Below, piece by piece: positions 33,490-43,987 of a stretch of DNA of 64,000 bases (positions within the stretch are counted from its first letter, which is position 1; every line of letters starts with the position of its first letter). Source of the DNA: Gammaproteobacteria bacterium (lineage in GTDB: Bacteria; Pseudomonadota; Gammaproteobacteria; Steroidobacterales; Steroidobacteraceae). The notes below the pieces were generated by a model that saw only the letters and a program-made list of their open reading frames with translations, was not told the origin of the DNA and searched no databases. Made by a program: the position numbers and the translations under genes. The stretch covers positions 62,001-126,000 of the forward strand of contig JANXYK010000008.1 of NCBI GenBank assembly GCA_025350055.1. Reading direction: 5' to 3'.

Positions 33490-36400
33490 GTGCTGGTGCT
33501 GCCTGGTGCGCCGGCCGCCTCGGCGTTCCGCCTGGCGCGTTTGTGCGAACGACTGCGACGCCTGGATCCGCAGGTGCTGGCGGTGCGTGCGCGCTACCTG
33601 CATTTCATCCAGTGCAGTTCGCCGCCTGGCGCTACGCAACGCGCCGAGCTGGAGCGACTCCTGGAAGTGCCCGCCGGGGTGGTGTTGCGCGACTCGGCGC
33701 AGAGCCTGGTAGTGGCACCGCGACCGGGCACCATCTCGCCCTGGTCGAGCAAGGCCACCGATATTGCGCGGGTCTGTGGCCTGGATTTCATCGCCCGCAT
33801 CGAGCGCGGCATCCAGTACGAGCTGGATGGCGCGCTGACGGTACCACTGACTACGCTGGCCACGGTGCTGCACGATCGCATGACTGAGGCTGCCTTCGTC
33901 GACAGTGCCGCTGCGGCTGCGCTGTTCAGCGTCGAGACGCCGCGCCCGTTGCAGCGGGTGTCGCTGGCAACGGGGCGCGCCGCGCTGGTGGAAGCCAACC
34001 AGCGCCTGGGGATGGCGCTCGCCGAGGGCGAGATCGATTACCTCTACGCCGTGTACCAGCGCCTCGGGCGCGATCCTACCGACGTCGAACTGATGATGTT
34101 CGCGCAGGCCAATTCCGAGCACTGCCGGCACAAGATCTTCAACGCCGATTTCGTGATCGATGGCGTGGCGCAGAAGAAATCGCTGTTCGCGATGATCCGC
34201 AATACCCACGAGCGCGCGCCGCAGGGCGTGCTCTCGGCCTACCGCGACAACGCGGCGGTGATTGCGGGCAACGAAGGCGCACGTTATTTCCCGGACCCAC
34301 TGAGCGGCGTGTACCGTGCAAGCCAGGAGCCGATCGACATCCTGATCAAGGTCGAGACGCACAATCATCCGACGGCGATCGCACCGTTCCCGGGCGCGGC
34401 CACGGGTTCGGGCGGCGAGATCCGTGACGAAGGTGCCACGGGTGTCGGCGCCAAGCCCAAGGCGGGGCTGGTGGGTTTCTCGGTCTCGCACCTGCGCATT
34501 CCGGGTTACGAGCAGCCCTGGGAGCAATCGCAGGGCTATCCGACTCGTATCGCCACGGCGCTGGAGATCATGCTGGAAGGGCCCATTGGCGCGGCGGCCT
34601 TCAACAATGAATTCGGTCGCCCAGGCATCTGTGGTTACTTCCGCACTTTTGAACAGCAGCAAGCCGGCGATCCGCCGGGGCGCGTGCGTGGTTATCACAA
34701 GCCGATCATGCTCGCGGGCGGCATGGGCAATGTGCGCCGCGCGCAGGTCGAGAAGGGCGTGGTCTCGGTGGGCGCGCACCTGGTGGTGCTCGGCGGGCCA
34801 GCCATGCTCATCGGTCTCGGTGGTGGTGCGGCCTCCTCTGTGGGCAGTGGCGCCAGCAGTGCGGAGCTCGATTTTGCTTCGGTGCAGCGCGGCAATCCGG
34901 AGTTGCAGCGGCGCGCGCAGGAAGTCATCGATCGCTGCTGGGCCTTGGGCGCCGACAACCCGATCGAGTTAATCCACGATGTGGGCGCGGGTGGACTATC
35001 GAATGCGGTGCCCGAAGCCGTCGCACACAGCCAGCGCGGCGCGCAGCTGCAACTGCGCGACATTCCTAGCGCCGAGCCCGGCATGTCACCGCTCGAGATC
35101 TGGTGCAACGAGGCGCAGGAACGCTATGTGCTGGCCATCAAGTCTGCGGGCCTGGCGCAATTCGCCGCGCTGGCGCAGCGCGAACGTTGTCCCTACGCCG
35201 ATATAGGTGTGATCACCGACGATGGCGAGCTGCGGGTCAGCGATGCCTTGCTCGGCGATGACCCAGTGCGCCTGGCGATCAGCGACCTGCTGGGCAAACC
35301 ACCCCGCATGCGCCGCGATGTCAGTACGCGTGCGTTGCCATCGGCCGCGCCAGGCAGCGGACCCGAGTCCGAGCTCAGGAACGTGAATCTGCGCGAGGCG
35401 CTGTATCGTGTGTTGCGCTTGCCCGCGGTGGCTGACAAGACCTTCCTGATAACGATTGGCGATCGCAGCGTTGGGGGCCAGATCAGCCGTGACCAGATGG
35501 TCGGGCCCTGGCAAGTGCCGGTGGCCGATGTCGGCGTCACGCTGGCTGACTACAGCAATTTTGCGGGTGAGGCCATGGCGATCGGCGAGCGCACGCCGGT
35601 GGCGCTGCTCGATCCCGCGGCGGCGGCGCGGCTCGCGGTAGCCGAAGCCGTGACGAACATGCTCGCGGCCGACATTGGCGATCTCAGTCAGATCAGGCTC
35701 TCGGCCAACTGGATGGCCGCCTGCGGCGAGCCTGGCGAAGATGCCGCGCTGTACAGCGCCGTGCGCACGGTGGGCGAGGAGTTCTGCCCCGCACTGGGCC
35801 TGGCGATTCCGGTCGGCAAGGATTCACTGTCGATGAAGACCAGCTGGCATGACCAGCACGGCGCGCACGAGGTGCTCGCGCCCCTGTCGCTGATCATCTC
35901 GGCGTTCGCACCCGTCAGAGACGTGCGCCGCACGCTCACGCCCTTGCTGCGGCTCGATCAGGGCCCGACCACATTGCTGCTGATCGACCTGGGTGAAGGA
36001 CGCAACGGCCTCGGTGGTTCAGCCCTGGCGCAGGTGTACAGCGTGCAGGGTGGGCCTTGCGCTGACATGAACAGCCCGCAGTTGCTGCGGCGCTGTGCGG
36101 CGGCGATCAACGCGCTGCGCGCGCGCGATCTGCTGCTGGCCTACCACGATCGCTCCGACGGTGGCCTGGCCGTCACCCTGGCCGAGATGGCCTTCGCCAG
36201 CCACTGTGGCCTGGAGATTTCACTCGATGCGGCGCGCGGGCCCGCGCCGGCACAATTGTTCAGCGAGGAGTGCGGTGTGGTGCTGCAGGTGGCCACCGCG
36301 CGCCTGCACGAAGTCTGGCAGGAACTCATCGCCCAGCAGCTGCAGGATTGCAGCCGCGTGATCGGCAGGCCCATCGCCGATGCGCGCCTGCGTTTCAGCG

Positions 36401-37389
36401 TCGGGGCCGCCACGGTCGATGAGCCCTGGGCGGAACTGCGCCGCGCCTGGTCAGAGATGTCCTGGCAGATGCGCCGCCTGCGTGATGACCCGGAGTGCGC
36501 CGACGAAGAGCAGGCGGTGACGCTCGACAGCAGCGCACCCGGCTTGCGCTGGCAGCTGGAGTACGACCCGCAGGAAGATATCGCCGCGCCTTACATCGCC
36601 AGCGGTGTACGCCCGGCGGTGGCCGTGCTGCGCGAGCAGGGCGTCAACAGTCAGGTGGAAATGGCTGCGGCGCTCGAACGCGCGGGCTTCGAGCCGCACG
36701 ATGTGCACATGAGCGATCTGCTCAATGGCACGCGCACGCTCGAGCCGTTCCACGGCCTGGTGGCCTGCGGCGGCTTTTCCTACGGCGATGTGCTGGGTGC
36801 CGGTGGCGGCTGGGCGCAATCCATCCTGTTCCACGAAGCCACGCGCCAAGCATTCGCCACCTACTTTGCGCGCGCTGATCGCTTTTCGCTTGGCATCTGC
36901 AACGGTTGCCAGATGATGGCGCTGCTGCGCGAACTGATTCCGGGCGCCGAACACTGGCCGCGCTTCGTGCGCAATCGCAGCGAGCAGTTCGAAGCGCGAC
37001 TGAGCCTGGTGGAAATCCTCGACTCGCCATCGGTGCTGCTCACGGGTATGAAAGGTTCACTGTTGCCCGTGGCGGTGGCACATGGCGAGGGGCGGGCGGA
37101 ATTCCGCAACGATGCCGACCAGGAATACTGCCTGCAGCAGCGCCTGGTGGGACTCCGGCACAGCGACGGGCGTGGCAATGCCGCGCGAGTCTACCCTACG
37201 AACCCCAATGGCACGCCGGCCGGCATCGCGGCGCTCACCACACCAGACGGGCGCTGCACGGTGATGATGCCGCATCCGGAGCGGGTGTATCGCACGGCGC
37301 AGAATTCCTGGCATCCGCCTGAGGCCGGCGTCGACAGCGGCTGGATGCGCATCTTCCGCAATGCACGAGTGTGGGTGGCGGGCGCCTGA
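33490..37389 (+). CDS. purL: Phosphoribosylformylglycinamidine synthase (large single-chain form)
   Basis: A 1299-residue protein that combines the FGAM synthase and glutaminase parts, as in gammaproteobacteria. The N-terminal domain starts [12 protein letters not shown] from GTG 33490. The synthase domains contain [36 protein letters not shown] and IGDRSVGGQ with the ATP-binding and structural-ADP sites. The class I glutamine amidotransferase domain at the C-terminus has nucleophile Cys1137 ([10 protein letters not shown]) and His1262/Glu1264 (PHPE). It converts FGAR, glutamine and ATP to FGAM, the fourth step of purine synthesis. The gene begins three bases after the DUF1820 stop. No other pur genes are near. 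Confidence 0.97.
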   Translation: MLVLPGAPAASAFRLARLCERLRRLDPQVLAVRARYLHFIQCSSPPGATQRAELERLLEVPAGVVLRDSAQSLVVAPRPGTISPWSSKATDIARVCGLDFIARIERGIQYELDGALTVPLTTLATVLHDRMTEAAFVDSAAAAALFSVETPRPLQRVSLATGRAALVEANQRLGMALAEGEIDYLYAVYQRLGRDPTDVELMMFAQANSEHCRHKIFNADFVIDGVAQKKSLFAMIRNTHERAPQGVLSAYRDNAAVIAGNEGARYFPDPLSGVYRASQEPIDILIKVETHNHPTAIAPFPGAATGSGGEIRDEGATGVGAKPKAGLVGFSVSHLRIPGYEQPWEQSQGYPTRIATALEIMLEGPIGAAAFNNEFGRPGICGYFRTFEQQQAGDPPGRVRGYHKPIMLAGGMGNVRRAQVEKGVVSVGAHLVVLGGPAMLIGLGGGAASSVGSGASSAELDFASVQRGNPELQRRAQEVIDRCWALGADNPIELIHDVGAGGLSNAVPEAVAHSQRGAQLQLRDIPSAEPGMSPLEIWCNEAQERYVLAIKSAGLAQFAALAQRERCPYADIGVITDDGELRVSDALLGDDPVRLAISDLLGKPPRMRRDVSTRALPSAAPGSGPESELRNVNLREALYRVLRLPAVADKTFLITIGDRSVGGQISRDQMVGPWQVPVADVGVTLADYSNFAGEAMAIGERTPVALLDPAAAARLAVAEAVTNMLAADIGDLSQIRLSANWMAACGEPGEDAALYSAVRTVGEEFCPALGLAIPVGKDSLSMKTSWHDQHGAHEVLAPLSLIISAFAPVRDVRRTLTPLLRLDQGPTTLLLIDLGEGRNGLGGSALAQVYSVQGGPCADMNSPQLLRRCAAAINALRARDLLLAYHDRSDGGLAVTLAEMAFASHCGLEISLDAARGPAPAQLFSEECGVVLQVATARLHEVWQELIAQQLQDCSRVIGRPIADARLRFSVGAATVDEPWAELRRAWSEMSWQMRRLRDDPECADEEQAVTLDSSAPGLRWQLEYDPQEDIAAPYIASGVRPAVAVLREQGVNSQVEMAAALERAGFEPHDVHMSDLLNGTRTLEPFHGLVACGGFSYGDVLGAGGGWAQSILFHEATRQAFATYFARADRFSLGICNGCQMMALLRELIPGAEHWPRFVRNRSEQFEARLSLVEILDSPSVLLTGMKGSLLPVAVAHGEGRAEFRNDADQEYCLQQRLVGLRHSDGRGNAARVYPTNPNGTPAGIAALTTPDGRCTVMMPHPERVYRTAQNSWHPPEAGVDSGWMRIFRNARVWVAGA

Positions 37390-37416
37390 GTGCGGGCGCC
37401 GCGCGCCGGCGGGCGC

Positions 37417-38985
37417 TCAGATGTTGGAGTCGGGGAAAGCGTTCTTGCGACGGTTGATGTAGTCGAGCAGGGCTTCATCTACTGCAACATCGAGCGGCGG
37501 CGCCTCGTATTCGCGCAGCTGCTTCTTCCACAGGCTGTTCGCGCGCTGGGCCATGTCCTGCGAACCCTCGGACTGCCATTGCTCATAGCTGTTGTTGTCG
37601 GCCAGCGGTGAGCGATAGAAGGCATTCTCGAAATTCGCCTGCGTGTGACTGCAACCGAGAAAATGCTTGCCCGGGCCCACTTCGCGGATCGCATCGAGCG
37701 CCTGGCCGTTGTCGGACAGATCAATGCCGGCCAGCAGCGTGTGCATCATGCCGGCCTGGTCGCAATCCAACATGAACTTCTCGTAGCCCATCGCCAGCCC
37801 GCCCTCGAGCCAGCCGGCGGTGTGCAGCACAAAGTTCACGCCTGCGAGGCAGGTGGGCAGCAGTGTCTGCGCCGACTCGTAAGCCGCCTGCGCATCGGGG
37901 ATCTTCGAAGCACACAGGCCGCCACCGGACCGGAACGGTACACCGAGTCGCCGCGCCAGCGCGGCCATGGTGTAGAGCACCAGCGCCGGCTCGGGTGTGC
38001 CGAAGGTCGGCGCGCCCGACTGCATCGAGATCGATGAGGCGAAGCTGCCGAAGATCACCGGTGCGCCGGGATTCAGCAACTGCGTGAAGGCCATGCCGGC
38101 CAGCGCCTCGGCCAGCGTCTGCGCCGCGGTGCCGGCTACCGTCACCGGCGACATGGCGCCGGCAAGAATGAAGGGCGTCACGATCACGGCCTGGTTGGCG
38201 CGTGAGTAGACCTTCAGAGCGCCCAGCATCGTGGCGTCGTAGGTCATCGGAGAGTTGACGTTGATCAGGCTGGTGAGCAGCGTCTTGGGACGACCGGTCT
38301 CGGGATCGATTAGGTCGGGGCCCGCGGCAATGCGCGCCATTTCCACGCTGTCGGCCGCGCGTTCCGGCGCCGTCACCGAACCCATGAAGGGCTTGTCGCT
38401 GTACTTGATATGCGCGTACACCATGTCGAGGTGCCGCTTGTTGACCGGCAGGTCGACCGGCTCGCAGATCGTGCCGCCCGAATGATGGAGCGAATTTGCC
38501 ATGTAGGCCAGGCGCACGAAATTCTGGAAATCCTTGATGGTCGCGTAGCGGCGGCCTTCATCCAGGTTGTGGATGAAGGGCGAGCCATAGGCGGGCGCGA
38601 ACACCGTGTTGAGGCCGCCAATGCGTATGCTGCGGGCCGGGTTGCGTGCATGCTGCGTGTATTCGCGCGGCGCGCTCTTCTGCACCAGTGCGCGGCACAT
38701 GCCGCGCACGAAGCGCACCCGCTCGCCCTGCACGTCAGCGCCGGCCTTGCGCCAGATCTCGATCGCCTCCGGATCATCGCGGAATTCGATGCCGATTTCC
38801 TCGAGAATCGTATCGGCGTTGCGCTCGATGAGCGCCAGGCCTTCCTCATTGAGCACTTCGTAGCGTGGAATGGAGCGGGTGATGTAGGGCACCGAAACGG
38901 CCGCGCGGGCTGCGCGCGCTGCGCGCTTGGCTTCGCGGCCGCTGGGGCGCGCGCGTCGTTCTGCTACTGCCGGATTCTCGCTCAT
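37417..38985 (-). CDS. mttB: MttB-family (trimethylamine/glycine-betaine) methyltransferase without pyrrolysine
   Basis: 522 residues from ATG 38983-38985 (GAGG about nine bases upstream). The MttB/COG5598 barrel is plain: NEEGLALIERNADTILEEIG, the STRIGG-like RSIRIGGLNTVFAPAYGSPF, SGGTICEPVDLP and GAGGCPVMS-like LAGAMSPVTVAGT. The frame has no internal UAG, so this is the non-pyrrolysine branch, which includes glycine betaine methyltransferase (MtgB). Such enzymes move a methyl group from a quaternary or tertiary amine to a corrinoid protein. It is divergent from a BetA-like dehydrogenase and in a locus full of choline and betaine genes, so betaine is the likely substrate. No corrinoid-binding partner (MttC/MtgC) is seen in the window. 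The Ala/Arg-rich N-terminal 35 residues are probably flexible. Confidence 0.85.
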   Translation of the reverse strand: MSENPAVAERRARPSGREAKRAARAARAAVSVPYITRSIPRYEVLNEEGLALIERNADTILEEIGIEFRDDPEAIEIWRKAGADVQGERVRFVRGMCRALVQKSAPREYTQHARNPARSIRIGGLNTVFAPAYGSPFIHNLDEGRRYATIKDFQNFVRLAYMANSLHHSGGTICEPVDLPVNKRHLDMVYAHIKYSDKPFMGSVTAPERAADSVEMARIAAGPDLIDPETGRPKTLLTSLINVNSPMTYDATMLGALKVYSRANQAVIVTPFILAGAMSPVTVAGTAAQTLAEALAGMAFTQLLNPGAPVIFGSFASSISMQSGAPTFGTPEPALVLYTMAALARRLGVPFRSGGGLCASKIPDAQAAYESAQTLLPTCLAGVNFVLHTAGWLEGGLAMGYEKFMLDCDQAGMMHTLLAGIDLSDNGQALDAIREVGPGKHFLGCSHTQANFENAFYRSPLADNNSYEQWQSEGSQDMAQRANSLWKKQLREYEAPPLDVAVDEALLDYINRRKNAFPDSNI

Positions 38986-39040
38986 GGGCACTCGCCTCTG
39001 GTCGTGGAAAGTCAAGCAGACCCCGATCCTACACAAGTAT

Positions 39041-39067
39041 GGTCAGCACCCCTACTGGCGTCTGACC
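39041..39067. promoter_or_regulatory. Inverted repeat GGTCAG-N15-CTGACC between mttB and the BetA-like gene
   Basis: GGTCAG (39041-39046) and CTGACC (39062-39067) are exact inverted copies in the 178-base divergent intergenic region. The half-site resembles that of the palindrome GTGGTC-TT-GACCAC before the choline transporter. A shared regulator such as the GlxA/AraC protein at 54844 is possible. This is based only on symmetry and position. Confidence 0.25.
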
Positions 39068-39163
39068 TGATTGCGGCATCGGCTTACCCCGGTGCGCCAT
39101 GCGATACTGTAAGCAACCGGCGGGCGGCGCCAAGGCTGTACAAGGGCTGTAAGCTAAGAACTA

Positions 39164-40837
39164 GTGACTGTGCAGCAACAAGCCGGGGAATTCGACTACG
39201 TGATCGTGGGTGCCGGTTCCGCCGGCTGCGTACTGGCCGACCGCCTCACCGAGGACGAGCAGAGCACGGTGCTGTTGCTGGAGTACGGCGGCTCGGATCG
39301 CTCGATCTTCATCCAGATGCCCTCGGCGCTGGCGATTCCGATGAACACGAAGCGCTACAACTGGGGCTACCACAGCGAATCCGAACCCGGACTCGGTGGC
39401 CGCAGCCTCCACACCCCGCGCGGCAAGGTGCTGGGCGGGTCCTCGTCGATCAATGGCCTGGTGTACATCCGTGGCAATGCCTTCGATTTCGAAAGCTGGG
39501 TAGAGCAGGGCGCGGCGGGCTGGGGCTATCGCGATGTACTGCCGTACTTCAAGCGCGCCGAGCATCGCGCTGAAGGCGGGGATGAGTATCGCGGTAGCGC
39601 AGGGCCGCTGGGCACGCGCTACGGCACGCTGGCGAATCCCCTGCACCAGGCCTGGCTGGATGCGGCGGTGCAGGCTGGCTATGCACGAACCTCCGACATC
39701 AATGGTTTTCGCCAGGAAGGCTTCGGCCGCATGGACATGACGGTCGATGGCGGTGTGCGAGCCAGCGCCGCGAATGCCTACCTGCGTCGTGCGCGGGAGC
39801 GACGCAATCTCGAGGTACGCACCAAGGCCCTGGTCACGTGCATCGATTTCGAGGGGCAGCGCGCCTGTGGCGTGCAGTACCTGCGCGCTGGCAGCACGCA
39901 GCAGGTGCGTGCGCGTCGCGCGGTGATCGTGTCGACGGGTCCCATCAACACACCGCAACTGCTGAAACTCTCGGGCGTCGGGCCGGCCGCGGAACTGAAG
40001 GCACTCGGCATTCCACTGGTCTGCGATCTGCCCGGTGTTGGCGAGAACCTGCAGGATCATCTGGAGTTCTATTTCCAGCAGGCCTGCCTCGAACCGGTTT
40101 CGCTTTACTCCTCCATGTCGCCGCTGGCCAAACTGCGCATCGGCATGCGCTGGATGCTGTTCAAGGATGGCCTCGGCGGTACCAACCATTTCGAAACTTG
40201 CGGTTTCATCCGCAGCAATGCCGGCATCCAGTATCCGGATATCGAGTATCACTTCCTGCCGGTGGCCGTGACCTACGATGGCTCATCGCTGGCCAGCGAG
40301 CACGGCTTCCAGGCGCATGTCGGGCCGATGCACTCCAAGAGTCGCGGCTGGGTGCGGCTGCGCTCGAGCGATCCGCGCGAGTACCCCGAAATCCGCTTCA
40401 ACTATCTCAGCCATCCGGACGACATGGTGGAGATGCGCCAGTGCGTGCGCCTGACGCGCGAGCTGTTCGCGCAACCGGCTTTCGACCGCTATCGGGGTCG
40501 TGAAATGCAGCCCGGGCCCGGGGTGCACAGCGATGCCGAGATCGATGCCTTCGTGCGCGCCAAAGTAGAGAGCGCCTACCATCCCTCCTGCAGCTGCAAG
40601 ATGGGTAGCGCGGCGGATCCACTGGCTGTGGTCGACAACGAGGCGCGGGTGTTCGGACTCGAGAACTTGCGGGTGGTGGATTCCTCGATCATGCCGTCGA
40701 TCACCAACGGCAACCTCAATGCGCCAACCATCATGATCGCGGAGAAGATGTCGGATCACATTCGTGGGAAGGCGCCGCTGCCGCCATCCACTGCGCCGTT
40801 CTACGAGGCGTCGAACTGGCGCACGCAGCAGCGTTAG
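39164..40837 (+). CDS. betA: Choline dehydrogenase-like GMC oxidoreductase
   Basis: 557 residues from GTG 39164, close to the length of BetA. It has FAD-binding VIVGAGSAGC (13-22), TPRGKVLGGSSSINGLVYIRG (GMC signature 1), STGPINTPQLLKLSGVGP (signature 2) and the C-terminal HPSCSCKMG with the active-site His and NGNLNAPTIMIAEK. Choline dehydrogenase oxidises choline to betaine aldehyde, and then in part to betaine, feeding electrons to the respiratory chain. The CSCKMG motif and the overall block order are those of the BetA branch. The gene is divergent from mttB and convergent with the choline-type ABC transporter; betB is about 3.2 kb downstream. betI is not seen here. Confidence 0.85.
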   Translation: MTVQQQAGEFDYVIVGAGSAGCVLADRLTEDEQSTVLLLEYGGSDRSIFIQMPSALAIPMNTKRYNWGYHSESEPGLGGRSLHTPRGKVLGGSSSINGLVYIRGNAFDFESWVEQGAAGWGYRDVLPYFKRAEHRAEGGDEYRGSAGPLGTRYGTLANPLHQAWLDAAVQAGYARTSDINGFRQEGFGRMDMTVDGGVRASAANAYLRRARERRNLEVRTKALVTCIDFEGQRACGVQYLRAGSTQQVRARRAVIVSTGPINTPQLLKLSGVGPAAELKALGIPLVCDLPGVGENLQDHLEFYFQQACLEPVSLYSSMSPLAKLRIGMRWMLFKDGLGGTNHFETCGFIRSNAGIQYPDIEYHFLPVAVTYDGSSLASEHGFQAHVGPMHSKSRGWVRLRSSDPREYPEIRFNYLSHPDDMVEMRQCVRLTRELFAQPAFDRYRGREMQPGPGVHSDAEIDAFVRAKVESAYHPSCSCKMGSAADPLAVVDNEARVFGLENLRVVDSSIMPSITNGNLNAPTIMIAEKMSDHIRGKAPLPPSTAPFYEASNWRTQQR

Positions 40838-40859
40838 TCGGCAGCGCCAGTCGGCAGAG

Positions 40860-42083
40860 TTAACTGGCAGTAGCGGCGGGCACGGGCTGTGTCTGGCGAT
40901 GGCGCGTCAGGGCGCCAATAATCTGTTCCGGGCCGCAGACGCCAATCAAGCCAGTGGAGTCGGTAACCAGTACCGGCTGGCCGCTGGCATCGTGCAGTTC
41001 GACCAGCTGCTCCAGCGTGCAGTGCCCTGTCACCTGCACCAGGCAGCGATTCGCGGCGGCGCGGGCCGCGGCGGCATCGGTCACCAGCGAGAGCGTCTGG
41101 CCCGCGCACCAGCCACTGACCGGTCGGCCCTCCGCGTCCAGTTCCACCTTGCAGTAGCGGCGCGCGTCCAGCCACACCGAGGATTGTTCGCGATGCAACT
41201 GCGCCAGCGGCCGCATCGCCATCGTGGCCGTGAGCACGGTGAGCGGGTTCATGTGCTGCACAAAGGCCGCGACGTAGTCGTTGGCGGGCCGGGTCACAAT
41301 ATCGGTGGCGGTGCCAGACTGCACGATGCGGCCACCATCGAGTATCGAGATCTGGTTGCCGAGGCGCATGGCCTCGTTCATGTCGTGGGTGACGAACACA
41401 ATCGTCTTCTTGACCCGCGACTGCAGCGAGAGCAGTTCATCCTGTAGTCGCGTACGGATTAGCGGGTCGAGCGCAGAGAAGGGCTCGTCCATCAGCAGGA
41501 TGTCGGCGTCGGTGGCGAAGGCGCGCGCCAGGCCGACGCGCTGCTGCATGCCGCCAGAGAGTTCGCCCACCGAGCGCTCGGCCCACTGCGACAGGCCGAC
41601 CAGCTCGAGTTTTTCATCGACGATCTGCTTGAGCCGCGACGGGCTCTCGCCGCGCAATTCCAGGCCGAAGCCGACATTGGCGCGCACGCTGCGCCAGGGC
41701 AGCAGGCCGAACTGCTGGAACACCATCGCGATCCGGCTGCGGCGCAGGCGTCGCAGTGTGCCGGCATCGCAGTTCGCCACGTCCACGGTAGTGGCGCCAT
41801 CCTGCAGCAACACCTTGCCGCTGCTGACGCGGTTGAGGCCGTTGGCCGCGCGCATGAGGGTCGATTTGCCCGAGCCGGACAAACCCACCAGCACGCAGAT
41901 CTGGCCCGTCGGCACGCTCAAGGAAGCGCCGACGACGCCTGCGATCACGCCATAGCGAGTGGCGATATCGGCGCGCGTGGCGCCGGCGTGCAGCGCTGCG
42001 GCGGCCGCCGCCAGGTTCTTCTGCCCGGCCTTGCTCTGTGCGAACAGGATGTCGACCTCGCGGAATTCCAACGCGGCGCTCAC
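40860..42083 (-). CDS. choV: Choline/glycine-betaine ABC transporter ATPase (ChoV/ProV type)
   Basis: 407 residues from GTG 42081-42083, which overlaps the stop of the permease gene by four bases (GTGA). The ATP-binding cassette has Walker A GLSGSGKST, Q-loop VFQQFGLLPWRSV, ABC signature LSGGMQQRVGLARA and Walker B DILLMDEPF. The region before the cassette (FREVDILFAQ, then GATRADIATRYGVIAGVVGASL) is typical of ProV/OpuAA/ChoV proteins that act on quaternary amines. The C-terminal part (about 280-395) is the CBS-like regulatory region; ion-strength-sensing CBS tandem motifs are only partly recognisable. It energises uptake by the fused permease encoded next to it. A longer in-frame extension upstream is shadow of the permease gene. 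Confidence 0.88.
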   Translation of the reverse strand: MSAALEFREVDILFAQSKAGQKNLAAAAAALHAGATRADIATRYGVIAGVVGASLSVPTGQICVLVGLSGSGKSTLMRAANGLNRVSSGKVLLQDGATTVDVANCDAGTLRRLRRSRIAMVFQQFGLLPWRSVRANVGFGLELRGESPSRLKQIVDEKLELVGLSQWAERSVGELSGGMQQRVGLARAFATDADILLMDEPFSALDPLIRTRLQDELLSLQSRVKKTIVFVTHDMNEAMRLGNQISILDGGRIVQSGTATDIVTRPANDYVAAFVQHMNPLTVLTATMAMRPLAQLHREQSSVWLDARRYCKVELDAEGRPVSGWCAGQTLSLVTDAAAARAAANRCLVQVTGHCTLEQLVELHDASGQPVLVTDSTGLIGVCGPEQIIGALTRHRQTQPVPAATAS

Positions 42084-43960
42084 GACTGACGCTCCGTCGG
42101 CCGCGTCATGCGATCGATCACGATCGCCAGCAGCACGATGGCGAAGCCCGCCTCGAAGCCCATGCCCACCTGCACCGAGTTCAGCGCACGCACCACCGGC
42201 GCACCCAAACCGCCTGCGCCCACGAGTGCCGCGATCACCACCATCGAGAGGCTCAGCATGATGCATTGGGTCACGCCCGCCATGATGCTCTTGCGCGCGC
42301 TGGGCAATTCCACCTTCCACAGCAACTGCCAGGGCGTCGCGCCAAAGGCTTCGCCGGCTTCGCGCAGCGCCACGGGCACATTGGAGATGCCGAGGTGCGT
42401 GAGGCGGATCGGCGCCGGCAGCGCGAAGATCACGGTGGAGATCAGCCCGGGCACCACGCCCAGGCCGAACAGCACCAATGTGGGAATCAGATAAACGAAG
42501 GTCGGTAGCGTCTGCATCAGGTCGAGCACCGGATGCAGCGCCGCGTGGAAGCGCGGCCGGTGCGCCGCCAATATGCCCAGCGGCAGGCCGATGGCGGCCG
42601 AGGTCAGCGTCGACAATGTCACCAGCGACAGCGTCTCGAGCGTCGCGACCCAATAGCCCTGGTTGAGGATGAACAGCAGCGCCAGTGCCACGAACGCCGC
42701 CAGCGGCCAGGAGCGACGCAACACCCAGGCCAGCACGGTGAGCAGGCCGATCAGCAGCAGCGAGGGAATGTACAGCAGCACGCGAGTCAGTCCGTCGATC
42801 GCACCGGCCACCACGGTCGAGACGACCTTGAAGAAACCCACGCCATGCACCTTCACCCATTCCATCGCGGAGGCGATGAGATCGCCGAGCGGAATCTTGT
42901 GGCTGACGATCCAGTCTTCCAGCGAGCGCCCGCCCACCGCGTGCGCCACGGGATTCAGCGCGTCAATGGCAGGCCGACCGTCGATCGTGTGTACGCCCAC
43001 CAGCCAGGCCGACACTTCGCGTGGGTGCTGTTTGATCCACGCGGCGGCCGCCACCTCCGGAGTCTCTTTCGCGTCGAGAATGCGAGTCATGATCTCGCTT
43101 TCCTGCGCGGTGGTGAATTTCAGGTTGCCCACCAGCCGGCCTACATTGGGGCACTGCCTGAGGTAGCCGGTGCGCACCACGGTGTAGATCGTGGCGCCGC
43201 CGTAGTTCGGGCCGAAGGTGGCGTCGCCGCCGGTGAGATAGCGCAGCGTGAAGCGCAGGTTCATCGGATGCGGATCCCAGGCCAGGAACACGATGGGCCG
43301 GTGATCGCGCACGGCGCGCTCGACTTCCGCCAGCATGCCCTGTTCGCTCGACTCGACCAGCTTGAAGTTGCCGAGCCCGAACTGGTTGTGCTTGATGATG
43401 GTCAGCACCAGGTGGTTGCCATCATTGCCGGGCTCGATGCCATAGATCGAGCCATTCAACTGGGTCGCGAAGCGCTGGATATCGGCAAAGTCGTGCAGCC
43501 CCTGCGCATAGGTGTAGTCGGGCACCGCCAGCGTGTAGCGCGCGCCGGTCAGGTTCGCGCCGAGCACTTCGACGGACTTGTCCTCGGCGAAGGGCTTGAT
43601 GTTCGCGAGCTGCGCCGGCATCCAGTTGCCGAGGAACACATCAATATCGCGATTCTTCATCGACGCGAAGGTTACCGGCACGGAGAGCACGGTGGTCTTG
43701 GGTTGGTAGCCGAGGCGCGTCAGGATCTGCGAGAACACGGCGGTAGTGGAGGTGACATCGGTCCAGCCGATATCAGCGAGACGCACCGTGGCGCAGCTCG
43801 CGCTCTCCGCGACTACGCCCGATGATTCGGCAGCATGTGCAGCTGGCGATGCGGCGATCAGCAGCACCGACATCAGCGCCAGCGCCAACACCGGCAGCGC
43901 ACGCAGCGCAGCCCATGCCGCAACAGGTAATTCCCTGTCGACGCCCCCGATTATTCTCAT
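42080..43960 (-). CDS. choXW: Fused choline/betaine substrate-binding protein and ABC permease
   Basis: About 626 residues from ATG 43958-43960. An in-frame GTG at 43987 lies inside a palindrome and has no Shine-Dalgarno. After a signal/anchor segment (LPVLALALMSVLLIAASPAAHA) comes an OpuAC/ChoX-type binding domain (about 55-330): ADIGWTDVTSTTAVFSQIL, VFLGNWMPAQ, YGIEPGNDGNHLVLTII and VFLAWDPHPMNLRF, with aromatic residues that could form the cation-pi cage for trimethylammonium groups. A linker leads to a ProW/ChoW-type permease (about 380-620) with EAGEAFGATPWQLLWKVELPSARKSIMAGV, the EAA loop. Binding protein and permease are one chain, with the binding protein at the N-terminus. Known OpuA fusions have the opposite order. 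Overlaps choV by four bases. Confidence 0.85.
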   Translation of the reverse strand: MRIIGGVDRELPVAAWAALRALPVLALALMSVLLIAASPAAHAAESSGVVAESASCATVRLADIGWTDVTSTTAVFSQILTRLGYQPKTTVLSVPVTFASMKNRDIDVFLGNWMPAQLANIKPFAEDKSVEVLGANLTGARYTLAVPDYTYAQGLHDFADIQRFATQLNGSIYGIEPGNDGNHLVLTIIKHNQFGLGNFKLVESSEQGMLAEVERAVRDHRPIVFLAWDPHPMNLRFTLRYLTGGDATFGPNYGGATIYTVVRTGYLRQCPNVGRLVGNLKFTTAQESEIMTRILDAKETPEVAAAAWIKQHPREVSAWLVGVHTIDGRPAIDALNPVAHAVGGRSLEDWIVSHKIPLGDLIASAMEWVKVHGVGFFKVVSTVVAGAIDGLTRVLLYIPSLLLIGLLTVLAWVLRRSWPLAAFVALALLFILNQGYWVATLETLSLVTLSTLTSAAIGLPLGILAAHRPRFHAALHPVLDLMQTLPTFVYLIPTLVLFGLGVVPGLISTVIFALPAPIRLTHLGISNVPVALREAGEAFGATPWQLLWKVELPSARKSIMAGVTQCIMLSLSMVVIAALVGAGGLGAPVVRALNSVQVGMGFEAGFAIVLLAIVIDRMTRPTERQS

Positions 43961-43973
43961 CCGGTCATGATAG

Positions 43974-43987
43974 GTGGTCTTGACCAC
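43974..43987. promoter_or_regulatory. Perfect palindrome GTGGTC-TT-GACCAC between choXW and betB
   Basis: A 14-bp dyad lies 14 bases before the choXW ATG in the roughly 120-base divergent region shared with betB. A second dyad, TAGTT-CAAT-AACTA (44067-44080), abuts the betB start. Either could be the operator for a choline- or betaine-responsive regulator. Confidence 0.4.

Noticed and set aside
33271-34779. Minus-strand 502-codon frame over DUF1820/purL
   Set aside because: Shadow of purL with low-complexity composition.
37417-38985. Pyrrolysine (UAG) codon in the MttB-family gene
   Set aside because: The frame is open through its whole length with no in-frame UAG.
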